Positions 45,241-56,725 are shown, numbered from the stretch's first letter. The stretch is DNA of 64,000 nucleotides from Hydra vulgaris (GCF_038396675.1 NC_088923.1:935001-999000); one strand, 5' to 3'. The notes: a model not told the origin generated them from the sequence alone. Made by a program: numbers and translations.

Positions 45241-45244
45241 ATTA

Positions 45245-45970
45245 TAGCTACCTATAAATCCAATAACTTATTATGCATCACAAGATGTTTACTGCTCGTT
45301 GCAGTTTCACTAAAATGCATTGCATTTACAAAAAATATTAAGTTTCTGAGTGGACTGCCAAGCATTGACTATTTTTCTGACAATCACATATACTCTAGGT
45401 GAATTTATCAACAAATAAGAGAACTCACAATAACAAAAATATGCTTATGCACTTTCACCTCACATCCTGAAATAACATTTTACTTTTCTTTTTTAAATGT
45501 TATGTTGTTTTTCCTCTGTTATTCAGCTTGGTTTATGGTTGGTTTATTGAAAAATTTTTAAGGGAAGTTTGTGGATTGTTATTCAAAATTTATTTAAGTA
45601 AAAATTTATAAAGAGTTTTATTTAATAAAGAAAAAAGCTTTTTAATACTGAAAAATGATATGGCTTTGTCCAAATTTAAAATCTTTATTTTTTTCAAAGT
45701 TTAATTATAAATGAATAATATGTTGATATAAATTGCATACGGTGTTCACGATGTCAAAGAAATAAATAATTAAAATAAAAAATAAAAAAATTATATTTAT
45801 GATCTTTTTTTTTTTTTGATTTTAACGGTGAGTCAAAGTCACCCCTATATTAACAGTTAATGGATAAAAGTGATATGTTTTTAAGGCAAAAATAGATTAA
45901 AAACAACAGCTTGAAACTAACTTTATTTATAATATAAATCACAAAGAAACCTTGTTAATCTTTAAAACTC
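45245..45970. other. No gene recognised
   Basis: AT-rich, no coding signal or RNA gene seen. Confidence 0.4.
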
Positions 45971-45976
45971 AAAAAG

Positions 45977-46462
45977 CTAAGCACGAATCATCAAATTATC
46001 AGTGCTAGAGTTGTTCCATAGATTATCTATAAATATTTGATGTTCAAGAGTGGATACCTTGGTTTTTTTTGGAACTGTTATTTTTTTCTTTGTCTTATTG
46101 GTATTTAAAGCTGCTTCCATATTAACTAAATCAATTGATTATACACTTGTTCTTGAAAGAACGGAGCTTAATGCCACTTTTTATTATGGGTATATGATCA
46201 TCATCTCTAGCGTCAACTAAAATTTTGTATGAAAAAATTACTGACATTAACCTATTTCTTCAATCCCATATTCATTTGTAAATGTTCTTTTAGGAAGTCT
46301 ATCTAGCACCTGTTTTTGATCAAGTGGGTATAATCCAGTTTTTCTGAAGCCTACCTTCATACTTTTACAACCAAGTTCTTCAATTTTTTTCATGAGACAT
46401 TTAGGCAATGCTGGAAACTGGTCTTTTAGAAAGGAAGGAGTTTTTTGTCCTTTGCCACTTTC
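45977..46462 (-). pseudogene. pogo/Jerky-like transposase C-terminal relic
   Basis: The minus frame 46462-46247 reads KTPSFLKDQFPALPKCLMKK, MKVGFRKTGLYPLDQKQVLD then RLPKR and stops at TAA. The (x)GFRxTGLYPLDxxxVLxRLP block is typical of the C-terminal end of DDE transposases of the pogo/Jerky kind. A second short frame, 46120-45977 (MEAALNTNKTKKKITVPKKT to LMIRA), probably is its distal tail after a frameshift. The catalytic core is absent. Confidence 0.55.
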
Positions 46463-46515
46463 TTTTCAAATTGTTAATATTATATACTAGAAATCTTATA
46501 TTTTTTTTCTTTTAG

Positions 46516-46658
46516 TGTTTTGCAGAGAGCATGCCCAAGCAGCAGAGAATGAACAAGAAAGTTGCTTTGGAGATATCCTAAAAAAAGTGCCAGATAGAAA
46601 AGGCGTCGGTGACCGTGAAAAACTAAACCACGACAATAGATTATATGATGTTTTTTAG
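46516..46658 (+). CDS. Candidate terminal exon, unknown
   Basis: A strong acceptor-like 'ttttttcttttag' precedes 46516. The frame then reads FCREHAQAAENEQESCFGDI then LKKVPDRKGVGDREKLNHDN and RLYDVF to TAG at 46656-46658. It is hydrophilic and high-complexity. It lies opposite and adjacent to the pogo-like relic, so it could be the end of another element rather than a cellular gene. Confidence 0.35.
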
Positions 46659-46856
46659 ATCTGTAATTTGAAATATATTTTAATCTTGTGTATTCTTTTA
46701 ATTTTGTTTTTTTATTTGTTTTAATAAGGTACACTGGTTGCCGTTTCTGTTATGTTTTCTGAATGTTAAATTTTTGTCCTCAAAACCCAACGAGTTTTGT
46801 GATTGCATAACAAATGTCTTTTGAACAATCAATGTCTTTAAGCGTCTAATCTAAAA

Positions 46857-47474
46857 TCAGTTAAGAACGCGTCCGGGAAGTTCTGTCTTAACGTTCATTT
46901 TACGTTTTTTGTACCTCCCCGTGTGTGGTGGAATATCAATATTCAGCATAGTTAGATCATTTAAAATCCATTTGCCAAGTCTAGTTTTAAAAAAATTCAC
47001 AGAAATAGCATTAACAACATCAGCATGTAGTCGATATCTGTGATAAGATGCTATGTTTGTTAAAAAAAATGCTGAGGCGAAAAAACTGGTTATTCTGCGA
47101 TTATATTTCATTTGATGACCTCTTGCTGATTGATAACTTCAATCAGCAAGAGGTCATCAAATTTTCGTTAATTAAATTAACTTTTTCAATTCCATTGAAT
47201 AACTTATACATTTGAATTGAGTCACCCCGAATCCGTTACACAACTTAAGTAGTGAGACACATTTTAAATAATCTTTTTTCATAACATAGTTTTTTATTTG
47301 TGACATAATGTTTGCTGCACGATGCTGTACCTTTTGTAAGAGAATAATTTCATTTTTAAGACATGTAGACCGCACAGATAAAGCAAATTTAATTAACAAT
47401 CTTACAAATATTGTGTACATAATTTTTTGTAATTCACTATTTAAACTTAAAAATGTATTCCTCAACATATTCAA
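46857..47474 (-). pseudogene. LINE reverse transcriptase C-terminal fragment split by a foldback
   Basis: Minus strand: LNSELQKIMYTIFVRLLIKF, ILLQKVQHRAANIM, then after the foldback at 47110-47162, FFLTNIASYHRYRLHADVVN and AISVNFFKTRLGKWI. These correspond to VRPHLE.., LEKVQHRATKI and ..RVVNxWNxLPAxVVNAxSVNxFKxxLDK of CR1-like LINE C-termini. Related to, but distinct from, the LINE at 33.5-35 kb. Confidence 0.75.
47110..47162. repeat. Perfect 24-bp foldback (5-nt loop) inside the LINE fragment
   Basis: Arms 47110-47133 and 47139-47162 are exact reverse complements around taact. One arm is native RT coding sequence (EVINQQ-like), the other an inverted extra copy. Confidence 0.95.
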
Positions 47475-47479
47475 AATTT

Positions 47480-48100
47480 ATTTGTTTTACTTGCAGATAG
47501 ATTTGTTTGAAAAAAAAAGTTTAAATCATAACTTCCAACTCGAAAAAACTCGAAAAAAATAAAGTATCAAAAGGTATCAACTAAATTATTATTAAATAAC
47601 GTGAAATTGAGTCTGTTTTTAAGAAATTAAAAAAATAGCTGCAACTTTTTGCAACTATGCGAGAAATTTCTCTTTGAAGTTTGCACTGCCTGGATTACAG
47701 CCAATTTTCAATTTTTTGTTCTCCCAAGTGTTAAGTGATTAAAAAACTGCATAAGAGTTTGTATTCCATATTCAATTGAAAGTGTTAGTTTATTATTGAT
47801 TATTGACATTTAATTAGGTTATTATTTGCATATGTGTTATTTTCCTATCCTTAAAATTAACATTTCATGCTTGGAATTACCATAATTAAAATAAAAATCA
47901 TAAAGAACAAAACGTTATATATTTAACTAAAGTTAAAAGCAGTGGATTTTACAACTCAAGATATTATTAGCTGTTTTAAATATTAAACAAAAGAAGAAAA
48001 AAGAAACAATGCTTTACTTTTCATAACCTCTAGAATTTGTACGAGTGAAAGTAAATAAGAAAACTTGGTACAAAAGTTAAATGGAGATGAATCGAATTAC
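47480..48100. other. No gene recognised
   Basis: AT-rich non-coding sequence. Confidence 0.4.
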
Positions 48101-48109
48101 CAAAGATTT

Positions 48110-49210
48110 TGGAGAGATTCATCAAGAAACACAGTTTTTTTGAAAAGAAACACAAAAAATGGTTAAATCAAAAGTTTGAAATAGACTTTTCGTCATTGCA
48201 ATTGGAACAAATCATAAAAGACCAAAAAAAGATTTTGATGATATGAGTAAGAGAATTAAACGTCGGATATTCGCAGGAGAACATACAAGTTCAAATTTTG
48301 ATTCAATTGAAAAATCATTGCTTATAGCCCGTAAAAAAGTATATATTCAAAAAGATTTTTCTTTATTCAATGTGTTAACACTTTCATCAAAAATTTTAAA
48401 GATTCACATCATATGTTTGTTCAGTTGACAAATAACAACAATGAAATGACAGCTGAAGAAACGGCTGCAATAATATTTGACGTAGATCTTAGCGTATCTG
48501 GCTATAAAGGAATCCAACAGGCATCTAAAATAAGATATCCATCTTATTCAACTGTTGAAAAAGTATTTAAGTTGCGTGGTCCACAGGATAATCACTTGGA
48601 AGTCAGTAATTTAAGAGTCAAACTAGACTTACAAGCACTTATGAATCATACCACTGAATGAATTGTAAAAATGAGGCAAAAAAGAAATAATGGAATATTT
48701 GGATGTCAGTAACAAACTAAGTGAAAGAACCAAAAGAACTAAGCAAAATATTAAGGATTGATAAAATAATTATTAAAATTTTCTAAAATATCTTAATTGC
48801 AATAAGTTGTCAGCAAACATTGAGTCCAGAGTTATTTGAGATATACAGTAAAACAGTATACCGTCGATATTTAGATCTGTATGATTGGTATAAAATGCCG
48901 TCAACAGTTCACAAAGTTCTTGCACATGGAGCAGAAATAATGATAAACTCGCCAGTTCCCTTTGGAGTTTTAGCCGAGGAAGCATCTGAATGCCAAAACA
49001 AATATTATAGACGACATCGTGAACTACATACTCGTAAATGTTCAAGACAAGCAAATTTTAAAGACGTCTATTACCGGGCAATGAGATCATCCAATCCTCT
49101 TATTAGTTCTCCCTGAAATCTAGACGAACGAAGAAAGTTGTGTTCAAACTTCCAAAAAAAGTTAAGAGTTTTTAATTTTAGAAGTGGAAAAGATTGCTAT
49201 ATTTATTTTA
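48110..49210 (+). pseudogene. Unclassified transposon-type ORF, frameshifted
   Basis: Three frames follow one another: MSKRIKRRIFAGEHTSSNFD (48243), preceded by HKRPKKDFDD; then MTAEETAAIIFDVDLSVSGY, RYPSYSTVEKVF and LRVKLDLQALMNHTTE (48443-48661); then LFEIYSKTVYRRYLDLYDWY, MPSTVHKVLAHGAEIMINSP, VPFGVLAEEASECQNKYYRR, HRELHTRKCSRQANFKDVYY and SSNPLIS (48820-49116). The YxWYxMPxxVHKxLxHGxEI...LPIGxLSEEAxExRNK...HxRKxSR pattern is one I recall as a repeated, unnamed ORF in cnidarian and arthropod genomes. I do not know its function. Two frameshifts make this copy dead. Confidence 0.55.
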
Positions 49211-49214
49211 CACG

Positions 49215-49880
49215 TCATTAAGCATTGCTGTGTAAAATAAATGTAGTTATATTAAAAGTAAAAATTATGAAAAATTATCACTTTGAAGAAAGTTTTTTAA
49301 ATATTCTCTTTTTAAAAATTAAAACAAATTTGTACTCTTTTGTAGAATTACAAGTGTCTTCTTAGATATTTATGGCCTACACAGTTTACAAATTAGGTCT
49401 GTGAGGATAATGTTTACAAGTTACCAGCTCCAACGAAACAATATAATTAATAATAAATAATATAATCAGTGGCGCGGCTAGTTGTTCGGAGTTGTCCCTA
49501 AAAAAAACGGACATTAGGGCCAAATAAGTTTTAAAAATTTTTCCTTCATTAAATTTAATTAAAAAAAAATAAAAATAAAAATTTGAAATTTGTACTTTTA
49601 TAAAAAACTCTTAAAATTGGGTCAAAACGCAGCGCCGTCCAGGTGTTTGAACTAAGTAAATTAATAAATCAGTTTAAATGACATTAAGATAAAAAAAATG
49701 AAATATAAGTTATTACTTTCTTCAAAACTATTTTTGGCCACCCATTTGTATAGAATTACGACATAGTGCACCGTATTGAGCAGAGTATTAAATTTTGAAT
49801 ATTTACAGCCCTCTCTAATTTGTTTTTGAAACTTTTTATTTTCAATTTTAAATGTTCTTGGTTTTTCGAATTTATTACTT
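49215..49880. other. No gene recognised
   Basis: AT-rich. 'ggcgcggctagttgttcgg' near 49470 and 'acgcagcgccgtccaggtg' near 49627 are the only GC-rich words and may mark a small element. Confidence 0.35.
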
Positions 49881-49882
49881 TT

Positions 49883-50251
49883 TGTATGTATGTATGTATG
49901 TATGTATGTATGTATGTATGTATGTATGTATGTATGTATGTATGTATGTATGTATGTATGTATGTATGTATGTATGTATGTATGTATGTATGTATGTATG
50001 TATGTATGTATGTATGTATGTATGTATGTATGTATGTATGTATGTATGTATGTATGTATGTATGTATGTATGTATGTATGTATGTATGTATGTATGTATG
50101 TATGTATGTATGTATGTATGTATGTATGTATGTATGTATGTATGTATGTATGTATGTATGTATGTATGTATGTATGTATGTATGTATGTATGTATGTATG
50201 TATGTATGTATGTATGTATGTATGTATGTATGTATGTATGTATGTATGTAT
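49883..50251. repeat. (TGTA)n microsatellite, about 92 units, uninterrupted
   Basis: A pure tetranucleotide tract of about 369 bp. Because its period contains no stop in most frames it yields spurious long ORFs on both strands (Met-Tyr-Val-Cys and His-Thr-Tyr-Ile repeats); none is a gene. Confidence 0.98.
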
Positions 50252-50254
50252 TAA

Positions 50255-51820
50255 GCCGCTGCCTAAAAACACTTTTTTTTCTAAATACATTGGCTCGCTT
50301 TGAGTAATGTGCCCATTACTCAAAGTAATGACATTAATCCAAAAAAATAAGACAATTTGGAGTAATAATCATTTAGGGAAATTACTCTAAAGTTTTCATA
50401 TATTTGTGTTTTTTCTCAAATAATAAGTTTTTAGTAATAATATTAAGAGTTAAGTATTTTTCAAAATACTTAGTTATGAAGCAATTTCGAAGTTTATATG
50501 TCAAATGTTCACAAAAATCCCTTTATAATTTGTTTAAAAATAGTTGGGGCCAGGGTTGTAAGAAAAGGTGTATGACACACCCTTTTCCCTAAACAATGAG
50601 TTTCTTTAGAACCAATCAGCGAAATGTACCTTCTTTTGCAAATGTGAGTGAGCGCTAACTTTTTTTTTAAATTGATAAAATAAATAAACACACACATTTA
50701 ACAACTGTTCTCTTTGGCGCTGGCTGGGGCTTTTTAGCATACGCAGGTACATATATATTCAACACAACAACTTCAACGGTTTTTGTTTAAAAACTTATTT
50801 TTCTTTTTATTGAGGTCTTTATTATTGAAAATATTTAACATTTCTTAAATTAACTTTTTATGGTCTTTTTTTAATTTGTCAAAGTCTTCAAAAAATAATT
50901 TTTGATTCCAATATTTGTAACATACAAGTTTGTAATATTAGTCTGAAGAAAGTATACATATATTACTAATATTTTTGCATTTCTCTTGTTTTTGGTTCTA
51001 ATTTGGTTTTTAGCCAAAAAAAATGTCTTTTCAGAAGATCGTAAAAAAAGTTAGAGGCTTTATATATGAGTTTTACAACTCTTTCTACCTTTTATAGGAA
51101 TTGTTTGGCAGATCTGTATGAGAGAGTTTATTACCAGTTTGAATAGCTTGTAGTAACTCATTTAAAGAAACAAAAACTCAAAGACTCAACCTATATTGAG
51201 AAAACCTCAATTAAGTTGGACCAAACCTCAGCTTTAAAAAGCAAGGGCTTAACTTCCTTAGTTTTGATTTTGAGCCTGAAATTTGAATCACTTTTTCTGG
51301 ATACTTTGGATTTGGATACATAATTTGATTAAGAGTACAATCAATTACAGCTTCATCATCTAGTAGCATTGCATAAAGGAAGTTTTCTCCATAGCATCAG
51401 TAAAAGTGTTACCCTTGAGACTTTTCAATACATTCTTTTAAACTCTGTTATCCTGATTATAGAACAACTGCTGAAAAGAACATGCATTGACCAGAAAAAT
51501 GACTACAAGTAAAAGTATTACAAGTAAAAATGATACAAGCAAAAGTAAGATGATCTTTTGATAGTTTGACACAAGGCAGGTTTGACACAGTTTGACGCCA
51601 CATTACTCTTGTATTTCATTGTCTTATAGTTCATTTCATAAACTAATTCTTGTAGTTACTAATAAATACTACTCTTGTAGTTTATTTCATAAACTAATAA
51701 GTGTTTGTCTTTTTTTCCATCTACACTAATTACTTTTAATTATATAACTTCTTGACGGTAACAATTTTGTATCAATTGATTTATTCACTCTCGTTTTTTC
51801 ACAATTTTTTTTTTAATTTT
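50255..51820. other. No gene recognised
   Basis: AT-rich. Local duplication 'gttcatttcataaactaa'/'gtttatttcataaactaa' at 51629 and 51680, and a short 'gtttgacac' repeat at 51562-51596. Confidence 0.4.
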
Positions 51821-51824
51821 ATTT

Positions 51825-51960
51825 CACCTCCCCAAAGATCATGAATTTGAGGAGGCTAATAAGCTGTGGTTACAAGCCTCTCTCATTATTTTAATATCTG
51901 CATTAGCTAACGCAGTTGTAGTAACATTGCTAACTTCATATCATAAGCCTTGGGTTTATT
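51825..51960 (-). mobile_element. SINE fragment, copy 3
   Basis: 'cacctccccaaagatcatga' followed by gaggaggctaataagctgtg and 'cctctctcat' matches the reverse complement of the SINE tail of copies 1 and 2 (cacctcctcaag...gaggaggttacttaa...cctctctcaac). The body decays around 51890, and 'gctaacgcag' onward is unclear. Confidence 0.6.
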
Positions 51961-53630
51961 AGTTAAGTCTGGTATTGTTGTTCATTAACAATTTTCTCTT
52001 AAACACTAAAAATTTCATTTGAACCAACTTCTGATGTTGCTTGACGACTTTTGTCTAATTTGCTTTATAGTAGCTTCTTTTTTCTCTCTAATGAACAATT
52101 ATACAACCCATGTTCCCAGTACTTGGTGCACACTGCCTAAATTCCAACTTCTTTTTGATCCTATCTTGGATCGCTTGTCCTTTAATATTCTCTTATCATA
52201 ACAGGGACCAAAAGCAAGAAAGATATTATAAAATTTAAAGTATTTTAATTTAAAGTGACAAGTCGATAAAATATAAAGTCTTGGTCAAATGATTAGAGAT
52301 AAGCAATTGATGCTTTTTTCTTTTACTTAATCTACCATTTTTGTGAAATGTGTTTGTAAATGCATAATAATACTAATAAAAAAAAGTTATATGTATTACT
52401 CTTTACTTTTCTCACAGTGACAAACAATGTTTCATTGAGCACTCACTTTATTGTTTAACTATCAAATCAAAATAGTTTTAAAAATATTTTTTGGAAAGGC
52501 TTTTGCAAACCTTAGAAGAAAATGGTGGTGGGGAGGGGGCTGGGGAGGTACTGGATTTCTAATTAAACATTCAAAATTCTTATTACTTAACATTTAAAAA
52601 AAGTGTTATAAAATTATTTTATACTTTATTTTAATTTGTATACATTTACAATCATTAATAATTAGAATATCACATTGACAAGCAGATCAAACAACATTTC
52701 CAGTTTCTTCTTATACTAGGTAAATGGACACTGCTTACAATGTTTTGGAAATTTTATTTTTCAATGGGTTATCTTTTATCAAAGGTTAAAAAAACTGACT
52801 TTTGTCACGTCAAATTTCAAGTCAAAAGTTAATTTTTTTCCCTTCAAATAAATCTTTCTCAAACTTGTAACCATGATGAATAAGCTGTTTGTAAGTTGAC
52901 AAATCGCTCACGCGTAAGTTATAGGGTTTTCTACTAAATCTTTTCAACTAAATATTGTTTAAAACTTTGCAGAACTTATAAGCCTTTTTTGAGCTCATGT
53001 TGATATCACAATATGAGTTTATTACTTAATTAAAAAATAAAGTTTCCAATATTTTGGAAATTTAAACATTTTATAAATAAATAATAATGCTATAATTCCA
53101 CATAGAAACATTATATAAAACAATTCATAATGTATTATTTAGTTATTGAGGTAATTATTAATTAGTTACCAGTCCAAATTAAATTAATATTATATATAAG
53201 CAAATTATAACTTTATTTATCCAATTAAAAGCATGATACAACTATTATTTTTATTTTATACATAACAGCTGCACCATAGATAAAAAATATAGCGAACATA
53301 ATATAACATACATAATGAGCAAAATAATTTTTTTTTAAGTGTTTACATTTTTTGTATCCATTTAATAACAATTAGCATACGTAATAGTTTGATAAATATT
53401 TTTTTTCATCAACCATAAAACGCTGTTGTTTTCTTTAAATTTTTAAATATCATTACTTTTAAACGATCAGAATTTGTTATTTCCGGACTTTAAGTAACCA
53501 CTGTGAAAATTGAAATTTTTTTTTTTTGTATTTCCCTAAAAGTTTGACGATTTTTAAAAATTTTTTTTGCGGCATTTAATTAATATATATACAATGTATA
53601 AACTGCACGCTAAGCCAAATGATGTAGTGG
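51960..53630. other. No gene recognised; one G-rich island
   Basis: AT-rich non-coding. 52524-52548 is ggtggtggggagggggctgg followed by ggagg, three runs of four or more G in an otherwise G-poor region, a possible G-quadruplex. Confidence 0.45.
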
Positions 53631-53633
53631 TAA

Positions 53634-53881
53634 TGCGGTAGTGGTGTAGTGGTAAAGCGCTCGCTTCATAAGCGAGAGGTTCCGAGTTCGATCCCCACCA
53701 CGTCCCTAGTAGTACCGCGCTCAACTTGTTTCTCCGCGCAGCGGCCTTGTTCGTCAAGGTTCGTGTTTCGGAGTTATAGAGTTGAGAGAGGGTTATAACC
53801 ACTATTAAGTAACCTCCTCGTCTGTAGTGGCCTTCTCGGCCTTGAGGAGGTGAATAACAAAAAAAAAAAAAAAAAAAAAAA
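53634..53881 (+). mobile_element. tRNA-derived SINE, copy 1 (full-length)
   Basis: tRNA-like head 53641-53701: acceptor GTGGTG pairs with CACCAC, box-A-like 'tagtggtaaagcg', anticodon stem CTCGC/GCGAG with loop TTCATAA (CAT), box-B-like GAGTTCGATCC. The T-stem does not pair well, so it is tRNA-derived rather than a functional tRNA. A GC-richer body follows ('cgcgcagcggccttgttcgt', 'gttgagagagggttataacc', 'ttgaggaggtgaataac') and an A24 tail. A partial duplicate of the box-A area ('gatgtagtggtaatgcg') precedes it. Internal pol III promoter expected. Two further copies lie at 21009-21254 and 51825-51960. Confidence 0.88.
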
Positions 53882-54112
53882 TGTTTCATACATGACAGTG
53901 GCATAGTTTGCATGTTTGAATGTATGTATTTATGAATGTATGTGTATATGTATGAATGCATGTATGTTTGCATTTATATGTGAGTTCTACACAAGGAAAC
54001 TATATATTATACGTTGTTTATATTTTGCCATTTCATTGTTTAAAATTATGCTTCATAGTGCTTTAATGAAAAGTACCAAGTTTGAGTAATATTTTCAATT
54101 ATTTTTTTAAAG

Positions 54113-54326
54113 ATGTGGTCGTTTTGCTCCAAAACCAAGTTGTTTTCCCGAAGATGAAAATGAAATTGATTTTATTATTGGTCTTATTGGGGAATTCGGA
54201 AAGAATAATAATGAACTAACTTACGCACAAAATATGGATGAGACTCAGCTTTGTAAAAAAAGCGGAAGAATGGCGAGGTTTATAAATAAATGTCTCGTTG
54301 GAGTTGTGTTTTTCAAATCAATCTGA
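54113..54326 (+). CDS. Candidate coding segment, unknown
   Basis: After 'atttttttaaag' the frame reads CGRFAPKPSCFPEDENEIDF, IIGLIGEFGKNNNELTYAQN, MDETQLCKKSGRMARFINKC and LVGVVFFKSI to TGA at 54324-54326. The AQNMDET words faintly resemble the catalytic NMDET of pogo-type transposases, but the rest does not. Could be an exon or a relic. Confidence 0.35.
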
Positions 54327-54509
54327 AAAACTGGTTATTGCAGGAAAAACTTCATTGAACTATTTATATTTGTTCAAATATAAATAAAAACTCTTTTTTA
54401 ATTTTTGTTATTTTAAAGTAATTAATTTCTTTGTTAATATTTTTGATTATTTATGTTTATAAAAAGAATTGACTCACTATTTTAATTTATACTACAAAAC
54501 CTCTCGTAG

Positions 54510-54599
54510 ATGCTTTGGAACCATTTTCCTCATTATAGCTTTACATTTCATCGTATACTCAAAGATCATTTTGTAGAATGGCAATGTTGTGATGCAAAG
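54510..54599 (+). CDS. Candidate internal exon, unknown
   Basis: 'acctctcgtag' precedes 54510 and GTAGAT follows 54599. The 90 nt encode 30 residues in phase: MLWNHFPHYSFTFHRILKDH then FVEWQCCDAK. A further Cys/His/Trp-rich open stretch, CHTSADNIWSCPLLHESVDE, lies at 54679-54757 and might be the next exon. Unrecognised. Confidence 0.35.
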
Positions 54600-54960
54600 G
54601 TAGATACAATAATGTCTATAAAATATTTTTAGTTTTATTTGTAAAATATATTGAAAACAAATTCCAAAACAACATTTCACTGTCACACCAGTGCTGATAA
54701 TATATGGAGTTGTCCCCTATTACATGAAAGTGTTGATGAGCTTCTAAAACCTGTTTAATGGCTGAATTGGTCGAAAACTTGAGTTTCTTAAACACACCTA
54801 GTCCATTGAATACAAGTAGACAAAACTTTTTTTGAAGAACCGTTAACTACTTTGCAGTTCAAAGAAAAATATAATTTTCTGTTTTGATACAATTTTGCAT
54901 TTTCTCCCTCAGATCTTTTTATAGGATATGCTCCGTCGCCAAAATTCATAAAATCTAAAA

Positions 54961-54965
<5 letters not shown>

Positions 54966-55036
<71 letters not shown>
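54966..55036. repeat. (TA)n microsatellite at the outer end of PLE locus D
   Basis: About 35 TA units. Confidence 0.95.
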
Positions 55037-55040
<4 letters not shown>

Positions 55041-55096
55041 TATTTAAAAACAATTAAAAAAAAACTTTTATTGTATAAAAGTTTTTTCTTAATCGT

Positions 55097-55154
55097 CTGA
55101 TGATTGCCGTTAGGCATGAAACTTTCAAGTTTCATACCTAACGGCAATCATCAG
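55097..55154. ncRNA. Two hammerhead-like motifs arranged as a 28-bp foldback
   Basis: Plus strand 55097-55122: CTGATGA, T, TGCC-GTTA-GGCA, T, GAAAC. Minus strand 55154-55129: CTGATGA, T, TGCC-GTTA-GGTA, T, GAAAC. Arms 55097-55124 and 55127-55154 match at 27 of 28 positions with a 2-nt loop. The core layout matches that at 24867-24890. Confidence 0.5.
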
Positions 55155-55715
55155 CCATATATTACAAAATTAAACGTTAAAATTACAATTAGAATTACGG
55201 TGGCGTGAGTTTCTAATGACTCCATGGAAACAAAATTTAAAAGTTTTGAAAGTATAACATGACGTAAACGTGAAGTAAACCAGCCAGTATCGATCTTCGG
55301 TATCAAAAGAGAAAATGAGGAACTTATTTTTGTGCCTGCACTTCGATATTATTTCACTCCTTGTATTTAATAGATTTTCTCCTTTATACATCAAAATTTG
55401 GAACTTCTCGTTCAAACAAAGGCTACAAACTCTTGCTGTTGGGTTGTATGGTTTGCATTTTTTAACAATTTTTCATCTGACAAAAGATGTACAGTTTTTT
55501 TCTTTTAATTTCCATACTTCTTTTGATAGCTCTGTATCATTCTTGTATCAAACTGTATTAAAAGATTTTAAGTGGTTTGAATACCGAACACTAAAAGGTG
55601 TTTCGCTAACTCCAAAATACACTTTTTCTTTATATTCCGGATTGTTTGAATGGTCGGTGGCCTGATAAACAATGCTTTTGGAAAGGCAATGGTTGTTCAT
55701 TGGACACTTCTAGTC
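55155..55715 (-). pseudogene. Penelope-like endonuclease distal fragment and 3' UTR
   Basis: Minus strand from about 55715: counterpart of the plus-strand GIY-YIG region, ending NEKFQILMYKGENLLNTRSE then IISKCRHKNKFLI, followed by 3' UTR. Open plus-strand frames over this interval are shadows. Confidence 0.75.
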
Positions 55716-55719
55716 ATCA

Positions 55720-56530
55720 ACCAAGTGTAAAAAAAAGTATTCCTAAGACTATTGAGTTAAGATTATCAGCAGCATCGTCAAGTGAATTGATTTTTAAAGA
55801 AAGTATTTCTCCTTATCAAGAAGCCTTGAAAAAATCGGGTTACAGTTGCGAACTTGCATACCATCAAAGTATAAAATTAATAAACGGCAACCATAAACAC
55901 AAGATAATTTGGTATAATCCTCCTTTCAGTGCAAATGTTTTTTGAACTTCATCGACCTCTAATTTGCTGTTAACCACAGACTTCGTAAAATGTTTAATAG
56001 AAACGCAATGAAAATAAGTTATTCCTGCATGCCAATTATAAAATCCAATATCAACTCTCACAATAAAAGCATTTTACATAAGAAGGCAAAAACTAATGAA
56101 ATGAAATGCAACTGCATTGACAAAACCAAATGTCAAATGAACAACCATTGACTTTCCAACAGCATTGTTTATCAGGCCACCATCCATTCAAAACATCCGG
56201 AATATAAAGAAAAAGTGTATTTTGGAGTTAGCGAAACACCTTTTAAAGTTCGGTATTCAAACCACTTAAAATCTTTTAATGCAGTTAGGTACAAGAATGA
56301 TACAGAGCTATCAAAAGAAGTATGGAAATTAAAAGAAAAAAAACTGTACATCTTTTGTCAGATGGAAGATTGTTAAAAATTGCAAACCATACAACCCAAC
56401 AGCAAGAGTTCGTAGCCTTTGTTTGAACGAGAAGTTCCAAATTTTGTTGCATAAAGAAGAAAACCTATTAAATACAAGGAGTGAAATAATATCGAAGTGC
56501 AGGCACAAAAATCAGTTCCTTATTTCCTCT
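55720..56530 (+). pseudogene. Penelope-like RT C-terminus, linker and GIY-YIG endonuclease
   Basis: Plus strand: SIPKTIELRLSAASSSELIF, SPYQEALKKSGYSCELAYHQ, KHKIIWYNPPFSANV (end of RT), then in another frame LRKMFNRNAMKISYSCMPII (conserved linker), MKCNCIDKTKCQMNNH, a TGA, LSNSIVYQATIHSKHPEYKE, KVYFGVSETPFKVRYSNHLK and NDTELSKEVWKLKEKK. IVYQA and YFG correspond to GIY and YIG; the Arg in VRYxNH is kept. The tail ILLHKEENLLNTRSEIISKC-like follows in a third frame. Several stops, so inactive. Confidence 0.85.
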
Positions 56531-56693
56531 TTTGATACCGAAGATTGATCCTGGTTGGTTTGCGTCACGTTTACTTCACGTTATACATTCAAAACTTTTA
56601 AAATTTTTTTTCCATGGAGTCATTAGAATTCACGCTACCGTAATTCTTATTGTAATTTTAACGTTTCATTTTTAATTTCGTAATATATGGCTA

Positions 56694-56697
<4 letters not shown>

Positions 56698-56725
<28 letters not shown>

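Larger units (their letters stand above)
55040..56690. mobile_element. Penelope-like element locus D: head-to-head copies with long inverted repeats
   Basis: 55155-55715 and about 56130-56690 are inverted repeats of roughly 550 bp with moderate divergence. Examples are 'aacaatgcttttggaaaggc' against its complement 'gactttccaacagcattgtt', and both contain the ISKCRHKNxFL tail. The plus copy is longer (RT end, linker, endonuclease, 3' UTR). The minus copy has only the endonuclease distal part and 3' UTR. The outer left end carries two hammerhead-like motifs and (TA)n; the right end meets a T28 run. Confidence 0.88.

Noticed and set aside
46480..46734. 84-codon minus-strand frame
   Set aside because: The plus strand over the same interval has an acceptor-like site and a better-composed frame; the minus frame shows no recognisable motif.
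49661..50323. Long open frames on both strands (220, 151, 144 and 137 codons)
   Set aside because: All are translations of the TGTA tetranucleotide tract; no start context, no complexity outside the repeat.
53554..53973. 139-codon minus-strand frame and a possible functional tRNA at 53641-53701
   Set aside because: The frame is antisense to a SINE. The tRNA-like head lacks a paired T-stem and is followed by a SINE body and poly-A, so it is tRNA-derived, not a tRNA gene.
55315..55665. 116-codon plus-strand frame
   Set aside because: Antisense shadow of the minus-strand Penelope-like endonuclease fragment.
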